IMG/VR virus record: IMGVR_UViG_3300017605_000880
Span: 1 to 64,000 of that record
Origin: a virus
Length of the DNA stretch: 64,000 nucleotides
Reading direction: 5' to 3' (one strand)
In this document: positions 47,230-56,059 of the stretch, piece by piece
Layout of the letters: each line of letters begins with the position of its first letter
How positions within the stretch are numbered: the first letter of the stretch is position 1
Translations under genes and position numbers: made by a program
Notes under the pieces: generated by a model
Seen by the model: only the letters and a program-made list of their open reading frames with translations
The model's database searches: none
What the model was told of the DNA's origin: nothing

Positions 47230-47682
47230 GTGGGAGTGTACGACGATTGGCGGCAGCCGCAGCTGCAGGCCGAGGCTGCTAAGCGCGGTCTGTCCGGGGG
47301 CGGGTCGAACGACGAGATCAAGGCTCGGCTCGAGCAGGACGACGACGAGCAGCGGATCAAGCAGCTTCTCGGCGACGGCGACGGCGGCGAGCCCGACGCT
47401 CAACCAGCCAGCCCACCCGCCGCAACCTCGGCAGCCCCCCCGGAGCCGGAGGCGACCCAGGCTGAGCCGACGCCGCCACCGAAGGAGTACACCGCGAAGT
47501 TCGAATGTCGCGGCGAGCTGTCGACCGGGACCCACGAAGACAACCGGTTCCGCGCCTACGACCAGGCCGTCCGCGCTGGGCACACCCCACGCGGCGGGCT
47601 CGCTGCGGCGTACCGGTCCGGGTTCGAGGACGTCAACGGGGTCCGGCACGCCGTATACAAGGTGACTCTCACGAAGCAGTAG
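47230..47682 (+). CDS. SAP-domain-like head protein
   Basis: 150 residues from a GTG with GGGAGGA upstream. WRQPQLQAEAAKRGLSGGGS, then NDEIKARLEQDD, is a SAP-type helix pair, frequent just after actinophage capsid genes. Acidic and Pro-rich linker, then a beta-rich end (YTAKFECRGELSTGTHEDN...KVTLTKQ). Perhaps head-to-tail or DNA contact. Confidence 0.65.
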   Translation: MGVYDDWRQPQLQAEAAKRGLSGGGSNDEIKARLEQDDDEQRIKQLLGDGDGGEPDAQPASPPAATSAAPPEPEATQAEPTPPPKEYTAKFECRGELSTGTHEDNRFRAYDQAVRAGHTPRGGLAAAYRSGFEDVNGVRHAVYKVTLTKQ

Positions 47683-47692
47683 GAGGCCGCCG

Positions 47693-48139
47693 GTGACCGC
47701 ACCGCTCGAGGCGTGGGCCGACAGCGACGACGTGGACCTGCTGACCGGTGTCACCGTCGGCGACGATGATGTCCTGCGCGCCCAGGACATCATCGAGATC
47801 TTCGCCGGCACCACCTGGCTGGCCACCGATCAGATCTCCGAACGGAACCTGCGGCTGTTGAACCGGGCTGTGGCGTACCAGACCGCGTGGATGGCCAGCC
47901 GACCCGACATGTACAGCCATTTCGACGTCGACACTGTCTCGCAGGACGGGGCCAGTTTCACCCCCAGCACAGTGAACGCCCAGCTTCTCGCCCCCCTCGC
48001 GCAGCGGTGCCTGCGCCGGCTTACCTGGGGGCAGAAACCGCTGCGGGTCCGGCACGGCTACAACCAGCCGGACTACAACAACCTGGGGCCGCGTGATTCG
48101 GCTGTCGCCGACGACAACCGGCCATGGGTGCCGATGTGA
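47693..48139 (+). CDS. Head-tail connector (adaptor)
   Basis: 148 residues from GTG. Helical: AQDIIEIFAGTTWLATDQI, RNLRLLNRAVAYQTAWMAS, then a C-terminal arm with RCLRRLTWGQKPLRV. This matches SPP1 gp15/HK97 gp6-like adaptors that sit below the portal. Coupled to the next gene by GTGA. Confidence 0.7.
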   Translation: MTAPLEAWADSDDVDLLTGVTVGDDDVLRAQDIIEIFAGTTWLATDQISERNLRLLNRAVAYQTAWMASRPDMYSHFDVDTVSQDGASFTPSTVNAQLLAPLAQRCLRRLTWGQKPLRVRHGYNQPDYNNLGPRDSAVADDNRPWVPM

Positions 48140-48471
48140 GAGCGGTCGCCACCACCACCGTGTCGATCCTGCGCGGCACCGTCACCGACGGCTACGGCGA
48201 CGCGGTGGACGACAACACCGGCACACCGGCTGCGACCGGGGTGCCAGCGTCGATCCTGGAGCAGAACCGGCGGGTGTTCCTGCCAGCCGAGCAGGCTTAC
48301 CGGATCGTCCGGACCTACGCCGGGCGGGTCGGCCCCGAGGTCGACATCCGCAAAGACGACCGGCTGTTGGACGAGCAGACCAACATCGTCTACCTGGTGA
48401 CCGACCTGTCGGACCCGCACGCGTCGGTGATGCACCCCGACTACGTACTCCAGCTGTCCCGCACCACCTGA
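48136..48471 (+). CDS. Head closure (stopper) protein
   Basis: 111 residues; GTG 48136 in a GTGA overlap is preferred to ATG 48124. Beta-rich: TTTVSILRGTVTDGYGD, GVPASILEQNRRVFLP, DIRKDDRLLDEQTNIVYLV. The size and position match SPP1 gp16-like stoppers that close the head after packaging. Confidence 0.7.
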   Translation: MRAVATTTVSILRGTVTDGYGDAVDDNTGTPAATGVPASILEQNRRVFLPAEQAYRIVRTYAGRVGPEVDIRKDDRLLDEQTNIVYLVTDLSDPHASVMHPDYVLQLSRTT

Positions 48472-48562
48472 TGCTACAATCGGGCTAGACAGGGGGATCC
48501 TCGGACGGGTCGACCGGCCGCCCCTGCAGGTCAGTCCAGCTTGGTAGACAGGCGGGTGAGCA

Positions 48563-48952
48563 GTGGTTGTTATCTACGTTGAGAGCCCACTCGCCCAGGT
48601 GCACATCGACGGTATCCGCGACGACCTGCGCGAGTGGCTCGCGAAAGAAATCGCCGCCGACGCCCGCCGGTACGCCCCCGTCGACACCGGCTACCTGTCG
48701 ACCCACATCTGGCCCAACCACGACTCGAGCCGGGTTATCGCCTCCGGGGCCGGGATGCCCCCGAACGCCGACGCTCCAGCCTGCGTCGAATACGGAACCC
48801 GGCCGCACGACATCCCCAATGCGTTCGGGTGGGGCTTCACCGCCCACCACCCCGGCACCCAGCCGCAGCCGTACCTGCGGCCAGCCGCGTACACCCGCAG
48901 GGTGATCCCGCCGTCGGCGGTCCATTCGATCTCCAACCGGGCGCCGCGATGA
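48563..48952 (+). CDS. Tail completion / HK97 gp10-like neck protein
   Basis: 129 residues from GTG. LREWLAKEIAADARRYAPVDTGYLSTHI carries the APVDTG-x-L motif of gp10-type proteins; CVEYGTRPHDI and PYLRPAA follow as expected. Joins head and tail. A TACAAT at 48475-48480 in the 91-base gap before it could be a weak promoter. Confidence 0.75.
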   Translation: MVVIYVESPLAQVHIDGIRDDLREWLAKEIAADARRYAPVDTGYLSTHIWPNHDSSRVIASGAGMPPNADAPACVEYGTRPHDIPNAFGWGFTAHHPGTQPQPYLRPAAYTRRVIPPSAVHSISNRAPR

Positions 48953-49419
48953 GCACCCCGCTGCTGCCCAACGCCGAACTGGTCGCCAAGCAGTGGCTGC
49001 TCGCCGCCGTGTCCGGGTTGACCGGGAAGGTCTCCACCACCCTGCCTGACTCGCCGTGGACCGACCATGAGTTCGTCCAGATCATGGCCGTCGGCGGGAG
49101 CCCCGACCCGGATGTGCCGATGTTCCACCCGGTGGTGACCGTCAACGTCTTCGCGGAGAAACCCGGCAGCCGCAAACCGCCATGGGGACAGGCGTTCCAG
49201 CTGGCAATGCGGATCGTGATGGCGACCTACACCAAACGGTGGGCGCCCGACCCGGCGGTCGAACTGACCGGGCTCCCGGCCAACTACGGCCGGGCGGTGG
49301 TCGGGTCAGTGTACCCGGTCAGCGAGATCCGGAAGCTCCCCTCAGACCCGTCGCAGTACGCGGCGTACACCGTCGACCTGCAGTTCAACTGGGTCCCCGC
49401 GTCGGTGGTGATCGCATGA
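48949..49419 (+). CDS. Tail terminator protein
   Basis: 156 residues from an ATGA overlap. ELVAKQWLLAAVSGLTGKVS, HPVVTVNVFAEKPGSRKPPW, LQFNWVPASV: the mixed alpha/beta pattern of tail terminators that cap the tail tube and fix its length. Position between neck and major tail protein agrees. Confidence 0.7.
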   Translation: MSTPLLPNAELVAKQWLLAAVSGLTGKVSTTLPDSPWTDHEFVQIMAVGGSPDPDVPMFHPVVTVNVFAEKPGSRKPPWGQAFQLAMRIVMATYTKRWAPDPAVELTGLPANYGRAVVGSVYPVSEIRKLPSDPSQYAAYTVDLQFNWVPASVVIA

Positions 49420-49661
49420 GCCGCACCATGCCGGACCGGTACGGGCTGGTCGGCGCCTCGTCGGGGCAGCTGCTGACCTACCAGGGCCAGGCGATCCTGC
49501 ACGACAACCGGCGGGAGATGGAGTTCCTGTTCCCGAACACCCGGGTTGTCCGGGTCACCCGGGGCGAGTTGGGCCAGCCGTGGATGTGGCTTAAACACCA
49601 CCCGGCGATGGAGCGTACCTCGTTCCCGCTCCAACGGGAGGAGTTCGTCGATGCCCGGTAG
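49416..49661 (+). CDS. Small tail-module protein, 81 aa
   Basis: ATGA start. DRYGLVGASSGQLLTYQGQA, EFLFPNTRVVRVTRGELG. Looks like a small beta-rich protein. Not recognised; may assist tail assembly. Confidence 0.6.
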   Translation: MSRTMPDRYGLVGASSGQLLTYQGQAILHDNRREMEFLFPNTRVVRVTRGELGQPWMWLKHHPAMERTSFPLQREEFVDAR

Positions 49662-49863
49662 ACGTGGGCACCACCGGGGCAGTCACACCTATCCGGGGTT
49701 CCGCAGCAAGAAGCAATGGCGGTGGGCGTTCGCCACCCACCAGAAGTTCGCCCACAAATGGGCCCACGAGACACCCGGCGGCAAGAAAGTCAGGTACCGG
49801 CGGCTGCCAACCCGGGTCGGCCGTCCGACAGCACGAACGCTACGCAGCAAGAAAGGAAGATGA
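49651..49863 (+). CDS. Small basic protein, 70 aa
   Basis: MPGRRGHHRGSHTYPGFRSKKQWRWAFATHQKFAHKWAHETPG: His/Lys/Arg/Trp-rich, then TRVGRP. It overlaps its neighbour by 11 bases and ends 3 bases before the major tail gene. Short basic proteins of the SKKQWRWAFA type occur before capsid or tail genes in several actinophages. Function unknown. Confidence 0.6.
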   Translation: MPGRRGHHRGSHTYPGFRSKKQWRWAFATHQKFAHKWAHETPGGKKVRYRRLPTRVGRPTARTLRSKKGR

Positions 49864-49866
49864 GCA

Positions 49867-50451
49867 ATGGCCGTAACCGTGCTGAACCTGATCCAGGGAC
49901 CCGGCACTCTCTACAAGGGCACGCAGTATTCGAACACGACTGCGTACACCACCACCGCAGAGCCGCTGGACGCGGCAGTCAACACCACCCCCCAGTCCTC
50001 GTCGTGGACCGACGTCGGCGGGACCCGGGACGGTGTGACGATCGAGATCGGTCGGGAGTACTCCGAGCTGGAAGTCGACCAGCTGGTCGACACCCCGGAC
50101 CGGCGGATGACCAAGCGGGAGATGAACATCGCCACCAACCTGGCGGAGGCGACGCTGGAGAACTACGCTCTGGCGAACAACGAATCCCCCCCGACCACCG
50201 CGTCCGGCTACAAGGTGACCGAGCCGGTGACGACTACGGCGGCGACCCAGCCGACGTTCGTCCCGTTGATCTTCGACGGGTTCGCGCCGACAGCGTTCCG
50301 ACGGCGGTTTATCGGCCGCAGGATGTTGTCGACCGAGCCGGTGCAGGTCGCGTACAAGAAGGACGGGCAGACGGTCTACGCGGTCAAGTGGGCGTCGCAT
50401 TACGTCTCGTCCAGCATCGCACCGTACAAGCTGGTCGATCAGACCTCGTAA
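49867..50451 (+). CDS. Major tail protein
   Basis: 194 residues after AGAAAGGAAGA. ATLYKGTQ-type beta N-terminus (GPGTLYKGTQYSNT), SSWTDVGGTRDGVTIEIGREYSELEVDQL (typical of tail-tube proteins), RRMTKREMNIATNLAEATLENYALA, and a beta-rich end with VQVAYKKDGQTVYAVKW. Forms the tail tube. Confidence 0.85.
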   Translation: MAVTVLNLIQGPGTLYKGTQYSNTTAYTTTAEPLDAAVNTTPQSSSWTDVGGTRDGVTIEIGREYSELEVDQLVDTPDRRMTKREMNIATNLAEATLENYALANNESPPTTASGYKVTEPVTTTAATQPTFVPLIFDGFAPTAFRRRFIGRRMLSTEPVQVAYKKDGQTVYAVKWASHYVSSSIAPYKLVDQTS

Positions 50452-50467
50452 CCCAGGAGAGCAGGCA

Positions 50468-50869
50468 ATGACTATGGTCGGGGAGTCGGCAGGCGGCAGC
50501 GGCGGCGGGTTCTCGGTGAACCCGTCGCTGTTGGCCGACGATGAGGAGACAGCAGACGGCGGGCTGCCGGACGGGGTGTACCTGGAAGGCACCATGGTCC
50601 CGCCGGATCGGGAGGAGCTTTTCCGGGTCGAGGGGAAGATCTACACGGTCCCGAAGAAGATCGACCCGGGGATCGCGTTCCGGTACATGAAGAGCGTGCG
50701 CAAGGGCAGGGGCGACCAGGCCGCCGCCGACATGTTGTACGACGTGCTCGGCGAGGCTGTGATCGACGTCCTGGCTGCGGACAAGCTGGACCAGGACCAG
50801 GTGGCGGCGGTGATGAAGGCGACGGAGAAGTACGCCATGTCGGCGATCCGCAAGACCTTGGGAAACTGA
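50468..50869 (+). CDS. Tail assembly chaperone (gpG-type)
   Basis: 133 residues, AGGAGAG upstream. Disordered N-terminus, then GVYLEGTMVPPDREELFRVEG and a helical end (DQVAAVMKATEKYAMSAIRK). Ends at TGA just after the slippery GGGAAAC, where a part of ribosomes should shift -1 into the next frame. It holds the tape measure protein until the tube forms. Confidence 0.82.
   Translation: MTMVGESAGGSGGGFSVNPSLLADDEETADGGLPDGVYLEGTMVPPDREELFRVEGKIYTVPKKIDPGIAFRYMKSVRKGRGDQAAADMLYDVLGEAVIDVLAADKLDQDQVAAVMKATEKYAMSAIRKTLGN
50860..50866 (+). other. Slippery GGGAAAC for programmed -1 frameshift
   Basis: The heptamer is in phase (G GGA AAC) directly before the stop TGA. Slipping back one base joins the chaperone to the downstream frame (CTG ATC CAG...), the conserved gpG/gpGT arrangement of long-tailed phages. 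Confidence 0.85.
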
Positions 50870-51192
50870 TCCAGCGCGCCGCCGAGATGTCCTGGATGCT
50901 GGACCTGGATTACGACATCGAATCCGACCTGCACCGGTTCCACGGGTTGGAGGTCGACCTCGACGAGGACCAGTACGCCGGGCTACCGGCGGAGCGGCTG
51001 TTCAGCCTGATCGAACGGCTCGGCGCCTACGACGGCGCGCTGGCAAGTAGGATCCACCAGCTGGTGGAAGAGCAACGGACGCAACACCCCAGCGCCCAGG
51101 CCCTACAGAAGCCCGGGGCAACCCAGATCGACGCGACCACGGCAGACGTCGCCGAACAGCTGGGTGACTGGGTGGAGATCTCGAAGGTGTAG
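50866..51192 (+). CDS. Frameshift extension of tail chaperone (gpGT-type)
   Basis: 108 residues made only as a fusion after the -1 shift; the fusion would have 241 residues. Starts LIQRAAEMSWMLDLDYDIES, then FHGLEVDLDEDQYAGLPAERLFSLIERL and an acidic end. An ATG at 50887 exists but has no ribosome site. The extension binds tape measure and tube protein in related phages. Confidence 0.8.
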   Translation: MIQRAAEMSWMLDLDYDIESDLHRFHGLEVDLDEDQYAGLPAERLFSLIERLGAYDGALASRIHQLVEEQRTQHPSAQALQKPGATQIDATTADVAEQLGDWVEISKV

Positions 51193-51206
51193 GCAGGAGG
51201 CGGAGG

Positions 51207-53837
51207 GTGGCAGCCGGGTTCAAGGTCGCCGACGCCTACATCGAGGTCCATGTCGACGACGACACCAAAAAGGGCCGGCGTGACATCGACCGCGACACCC
51301 GCCGGTGGGCTGACAACCTCGGTAAAGGGATCGGCACCAGTCTGCTGTCCGGGTTGACCAGCGGGCTGCGCGGGCTGTTCACAGTGCTCAAAGGCTCGAT
51401 CATGCTGATCGCCTTCACTGCCCGGATGGCGCTGCTCGGGTTGGTTATCGGCAGCGTCATCTCCGCCGTCGCCGGGCTGCTCGGCGCCCTGGTCAACCTC
51501 ATCCCGGTCCTGCACGAATTGGTCGCGGTGATGATACAAGCCGCCGGGGTGTTACTGCTGTACCCAGCGGCGATCGCGTCGGCGTTGATCGCGTTCGGCA
51601 CGTTGAAGCTCGGATTCCAGGGGATATCGGCTGCGTTGAAAGCCGGCCTGTCCGGCGACCTGGAGGCGTTGAACAAAGCACTGGAGAAGCTCGCCCCCAA
51701 CGCGGCGGCGTTCGTCAGCGAGATCATCAAAGCCAAACCGGCGTTCGACCGGATGCGGCTGCAGATCCAGAACAGCCTGTTCGAGGACCTGGCCGAGCTG
51801 CTCCGGAAGATGTCCATGGTGTACCTGCCGATCCTGACCCACGGGTTGGACACCATGGCGATCGCGTTGAACCAGGTGTTCAAGAACATCGGGCAGTTCC
51901 TGTTGGGCGCCCAGACCCAGAACGACATCGGCACCATCATGCAGAACGCCGCCCGCGCCGCGACCGAACTCGGCGGGGTGCTCACCCCTGCGTTGGCGAT
52001 CCTGCGCGACGTGCTGGTTGTGTCGACAAAAGTCCTGGCCGATCTGACCGCCAAACTGGTCCCGGTCTTCCAGGTGTGGGCCGACTCGATCGAGCGGATG
52101 CGCGCCGACGGCTCGCTTGAGAAGCTGATCCTGGACGGTGTTGAGGCGTTGAAGCTGTTCGCCGGTTTGGCCGGCGACCTGATCGGGATCCTGGGCGGGC
52201 TGTCGCGGGCAGCCGGCGAAGGCGGCGGGCTGTTCAGCTTCTTCGACCGGCTGAACAAGCTGGTCAACTCCGTATCCGGGCAGAACACCCTGACCCAGCT
52301 GTTCACCGCACTCGGCGACGCGGCGGTCGCACTCACACCGGTGCTGCTGGTCCTGCTGCAGGCGTTGGTGCCGATCCTGCAGGGGATCTCGCAGATCGCG
52401 GTCGCGTTCGCCCCCGGGCTGACCGTCGTGGTGACCGCGCTCGGGCAGGCGTTGGCCGCGTTGGTCCCGGCGTTTATCGCGTTGGCGCCGCTGCTGGACG
52501 TGGTCGCCGAGGGGTTGATGCCGATCGCGAACATCCTGGTCGACCTGGTGGTCAGCGCAGCCCCATACCTGGCCGAGTTCTTCCGGCTGCTCGCCGACGC
52601 CCTGAAACAGCTGGAGCCGGTCGCCGCGCCGCTCGGGAAAGCACTCGGGCTGCTGGTCCTGGTCCTGTCCGACGCGCTGGCTGGGATCCTGCCAGGGGTG
52701 ATCGACCTGCTCGGGTTCCTGGCCGACGTGCTGGTCGTGATCTTGACCCCGCTCGAGCCGTTGATCCGGCAAGCAATCCCGCTGTTGACGGTGCTGTTCC
52801 ACCAGCTGTTCGACTCGCTGCAGCCGCTGCTGCCGGCGCTGTTCACGTTCGTGATGGTGTTCGTCACCGAACTGCTGGCGCACAAAGACGAGCTGATCGT
52901 GATGTTCTTCCAGTGGGTGCAGCTGCTGACCACCCTGGCTGAGAAGATGACCGGCGAGTTCATCCAAGCGCTGGCCGACATCATCCCGCTGCTGCCGCAG
53001 CTGATTGAGAACGGGTTGGCGTTCGCGCAGGTGCTGCTCGAACTGACCCAAACCTTGATGCCGTTGATCCTGCTGTTCTTCGACGCCACCAACAACAGCG
53101 GGCTGTGGGTGGTGGTTATCCTCACGTTGACCGGCTGGTTGAAGATCCTGCAGGTCGAGTTGGAGGGCGCGAAGATCTGGGTGAACTACCTGATCGCCGA
53201 GTTCAAGATCATCATGCAGGTCATCGGGTGGGTGATCGACCAGGTGTCGCGGCTGGTCGGCTGGATCGTGTCCGGGTTCAGCCAGATCAGCAGCGCAATC
53301 GGTGGGGCGTTGCACAGCGCCTACCAGGCGATCCTGAACTTCGGGGTCAGCATGTACAACGCCGGGGCCAACCTGATCTCCCAACTGATCGGCGGGATCA
53401 AATCGATGCTCGGTCCGGTCGGTAACGCGGTCGGCGCCGTGGTGCAGCGGGTCAAGGACTTCTTCAACTGGAGCCCCGCGAAACGCGGCCCGCTATCCGG
53501 ACGCGGCGACATGCGCTACGCCGGGCAGAACCTGGTCGGACGGCTGGTCGAGGGCGTCCAGCAGGGGATGACCGAGGCGGAGCAGGCCGCCGCGACTCTC
53601 GCCGGGCTGTTCGGGGTGGGCGGGGCTGGGCGGTTCGCGTTTGCCGGAGTCGGCGGCGGTGCAGCCGGTGGGCAGCCTCCGCAGATCTACGCGTTGGTCC
53701 AGATCGGCGAACGGCCGGTCAGGGAGATGGTGCAGGCCACGCTCGTGGACAACCCGGAGATGGTCGCGAAGGCAACCAACGAAGGCAACCGGCAGGACGC
53801 GGCTATCACTGGGCGGAAACGGATCGGTGACACGTGA
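51207..53837 (+). CDS. Tape measure protein
   Basis: 876 residues from GTG. Begins GFKVADAYIEVHVDDDTKKG, then helical and very hydrophobic blocks (GLLGALVNLIPVLHELVAV, TVVVTALGQALAALVPAFIALAP, LTVLFHQLFDSLQPLLPALF). The end is WSPAKRGPLSGRGDMRYAGQNL plus QQGMTEAEQAAATL. With about 1.5 angstrom per residue the tail would be near 130 nm. It sets tail length and may help DNA cross the membrane. Confidence 0.88.
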   Translation: MAAGFKVADAYIEVHVDDDTKKGRRDIDRDTRRWADNLGKGIGTSLLSGLTSGLRGLFTVLKGSIMLIAFTARMALLGLVIGSVISAVAGLLGALVNLIPVLHELVAVMIQAAGVLLLYPAAIASALIAFGTLKLGFQGISAALKAGLSGDLEALNKALEKLAPNAAAFVSEIIKAKPAFDRMRLQIQNSLFEDLAELLRKMSMVYLPILTHGLDTMAIALNQVFKNIGQFLLGAQTQNDIGTIMQNAARAATELGGVLTPALAILRDVLVVSTKVLADLTAKLVPVFQVWADSIERMRADGSLEKLILDGVEALKLFAGLAGDLIGILGGLSRAAGEGGGLFSFFDRLNKLVNSVSGQNTLTQLFTALGDAAVALTPVLLVLLQALVPILQGISQIAVAFAPGLTVVVTALGQALAALVPAFIALAPLLDVVAEGLMPIANILVDLVVSAAPYLAEFFRLLADALKQLEPVAAPLGKALGLLVLVLSDALAGILPGVIDLLGFLADVLVVILTPLEPLIRQAIPLLTVLFHQLFDSLQPLLPALFTFVMVFVTELLAHKDELIVMFFQWVQLLTTLAEKMTGEFIQALADIIPLLPQLIENGLAFAQVLLELTQTLMPLILLFFDATNNSGLWVVVILTLTGWLKILQVELEGAKIWVNYLIAEFKIIMQVIGWVIDQVSRLVGWIVSGFSQISSAIGGALHSAYQAILNFGVSMYNAGANLISQLIGGIKSMLGPVGNAVGAVVQRVKDFFNWSPAKRGPLSGRGDMRYAGQNLVGRLVEGVQQGMTEAEQAAATLAGLFGVGGAGRFAFAGVGGGAAGGQPPQIYALVQIGERPVREMVQATLVDNPEMVAKATNEGNRQDAAITGRKRIGDT

Positions 53838-56059
53838 CCGGTGAGATGTACTTCGGGGCCCCCGGGTCGCTGTTCGAGATCCCCCACCCCCGGGGCGGGG
53901 TCCAGACCAGCCGGATCCGGCCGAACTCGACGTTCCAGACCGCGTCGGGTGGGGCCCGGTTCGGTAAGACCGTCAATGGTAAACGGAAGTTTACCCTGAA
54001 CTACGAGCGGCTGTTCCTGGACACCTACGCCGACCTGCTGCAATACGAACAGGGCCACATGGGGCCGGGGCCGTTCGTCCTGCACGACCCGTCCGCGACC
54101 AACTGGTTGACCCCGAACCAGGCCGCCGCGACCTCGCTGCGCAACGACCCGCTCGGGTTCACCATTGACGACTGCTCCTACACGGTCTACGACAACTACA
54201 CCCGGTCGGCGGCGTCCGGGTGGGGCACCTCCACCTCCGGGCATGCCTGGAGCACGGTGTTGACTGCCGGGGCGATCTCGGCAGCGGTGTCGGTCAACGG
54301 CACCCAAGGGCAGGTCGCGCACAACGTGGTCGCAGCCGACTACACGTTGCTGCAACCCGGCACCTACATGGACACCTACCAGGAGATCGACGTCCAGGTC
54401 CCACTGTACGTCACCCAGACCAGCCCGCTGCAGTGGTTCGACGGTGCGCCGACCACCGGCGAGTGCGACACCCTGCTGTTGGCGCGGTACGTCGACGCGA
54501 ACAACACCTACCGGGTGTTCTGTTCGTTCCAGTCGAACGGGTTCGTCTCGATCTACCTGGATGAGCTGCTGGCCAGCGCCAGCACCACCCTGGACAGCGA
54601 ACTGGACGCGATTGCGTACGAGCCGGGCCGGCCGTTGCGGGTCGCGTTCGAGGTTACCGGCGACACTGCGCGGGCGAAGGTGTGGGACCCGTCGGCCGGG
54701 TCGCCGCCCGAAGCTTGGACGGTCACCTCGAGCCTGGCGACCAGGATCTTCAGCGGCCAGTGCGGGGTCCGGACCCGGACCAATGCTGGTAACACCAACA
54801 CGTTCCCGTTCACGGTCTCGTTCGACAACTACGTGTTGAAGCGGTGCGACGCGGCGTTGCTCGCCTACGACAACTACACCCGGACTATCTCCGGGTCGTG
54901 GGGGACCGCCGACGACACCGTCCATTCATGGGGGACGTTGGTCGGTGCGCCGAACGCGTTCAACGTCAACGGCACCACCGGGCGGATCACATTGATCGGC
55001 GCCGCGAACACCACCTACTCGGCTGTGTTCGGGACGTTCTCCGAGTTCAACATGCGGCTGCAGCTGACCAACACCTGCTCGGCCACTCCGACCGGCGCCA
55101 GCATCACCACCAACATCGACTTCCCCTACGTCGACACCAACAACTACTACCGGCTGCAGATCGTCCGGACCACCACCAACACGGTCACCGCCGAACTGAT
55201 CAAAGTGATCAGCGGGGTCACCACCAGCCTCGACGGGCCGGACACTATCTCCGGGGTGAACGCCACCTCCAACCTGTCGATCGAGATGACCCGGGACGCG
55301 GATCAGATCGGCGGGCATGGGCAGGTTTTCTGCCGGATCTGGCTCGCCACCGGGACCAAACCGACCGGGATCACCCTGACCACCACCGACACGACATTGG
55401 CCGGGAAGGGCAGCCTGCGGCTCGGGGCGATCCGCAACACCTCCAACACCAACACCAACCCGGTGGTCAGCTTCGACAGTGTCACCGTCGACTACCTGGC
55501 CACACCGTCGGTGTTGACCTCCACCCCGACCCCGGTCGCCCGGGGGCCCCGGGCGTTGGAGTGGACCCACAACGGGCTGACCGGGCTGCAGGTCCCCTGG
55601 CTCACGATCGACCCGCCGGTCCGGGAATGGCCCGGGATCCCGGTCATCTCCAACCAGGCGATCATCCTGTCGATGCAGGCCCGGGGCGGCGGGACCGACG
55701 CGATCGTCACCCTGACCCCGAAGCTGATCTGGCTGAACTACAACTGGTGCCCGATCTCGATCACCTCCGGCACCCCGGTCGTGACCTCGACCAGCTACGC
55801 CTCCATGACCGTATCCGGGACCCCGCCGTCGGGGGCCGCGTACGTGTCGTGCGTAGTCGAGGCCACCTCCGGGTTGACGGCCGGGTCGATCATCTACCTG
55901 GACCAGTTCCAGTTGGAACGCGGCTCGAGCGTCACCGAATGGCGACCCGGGACCGGTATCTTCCCAGTGGCGTTGGTATCGTTGAACGAACAATGGCCGT
56001 GGCAGGCGTGGGACTACCGCGAATCGGCGACGTTGGTGTTGCAGGAGACGGGGCCGTAA
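53834..56059 (+). CDS. Minor tail protein with two repeated jelly-roll-like domains
   Basis: 741 residues from a GTGA overlap. N-terminus resembles distal tail proteins (GSLFEIPHPRGGVQTS, GKRKFTLNYERLF). Two similar blocks follow: YDNYTRSAASGWGTSTSG (about 117) and YDNYTRTISGSWGTADD (about 346), each continuing as a beta-sandwich like sugar-binding domains. The C-terminal 180 residues are beta-rich. Likely tail-tip baseplate and receptor contact. Confidence 0.75.
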   Translation: MTGEMYFGAPGSLFEIPHPRGGVQTSRIRPNSTFQTASGGARFGKTVNGKRKFTLNYERLFLDTYADLLQYEQGHMGPGPFVLHDPSATNWLTPNQAAATSLRNDPLGFTIDDCSYTVYDNYTRSAASGWGTSTSGHAWSTVLTAGAISAAVSVNGTQGQVAHNVVAADYTLLQPGTYMDTYQEIDVQVPLYVTQTSPLQWFDGAPTTGECDTLLLARYVDANNTYRVFCSFQSNGFVSIYLDELLASASTTLDSELDAIAYEPGRPLRVAFEVTGDTARAKVWDPSAGSPPEAWTVTSSLATRIFSGQCGVRTRTNAGNTNTFPFTVSFDNYVLKRCDAALLAYDNYTRTISGSWGTADDTVHSWGTLVGAPNAFNVNGTTGRITLIGAANTTYSAVFGTFSEFNMRLQLTNTCSATPTGASITTNIDFPYVDTNNYYRLQIVRTTTNTVTAELIKVISGVTTSLDGPDTISGVNATSNLSIEMTRDADQIGGHGQVFCRIWLATGTKPTGITLTTTDTTLAGKGSLRLGAIRNTSNTNTNPVVSFDSVTVDYLATPSVLTSTPTPVARGPRALEWTHNGLTGLQVPWLTIDPPVREWPGIPVISNQAIILSMQARGGGTDAIVTLTPKLIWLNYNWCPISITSGTPVVTSTSYASMTVSGTPPSGAAYVSCVVEATSGLTAGSIIYLDQFQLERGSSVTEWRPGTGIFPVALVSLNEQWPWQAWDYRESATLVLQETGP

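Noticed and set aside
51236-53384. Two long minus-strand frames (629 and 610 codons) under the tape measure gene
   Set aside because: Both are complementary shadows of the tape measure gene, Ser/Thr/Arg- or Gln/Asp-rich with no domain.
54844-56058. A 405-codon upstream extension of the tail protein starting at 56059
   Set aside because: The extension is an out-of-frame reading of the preceding tail gene (His/Arg/Asp-rich); the TAATG junction gives the right start.
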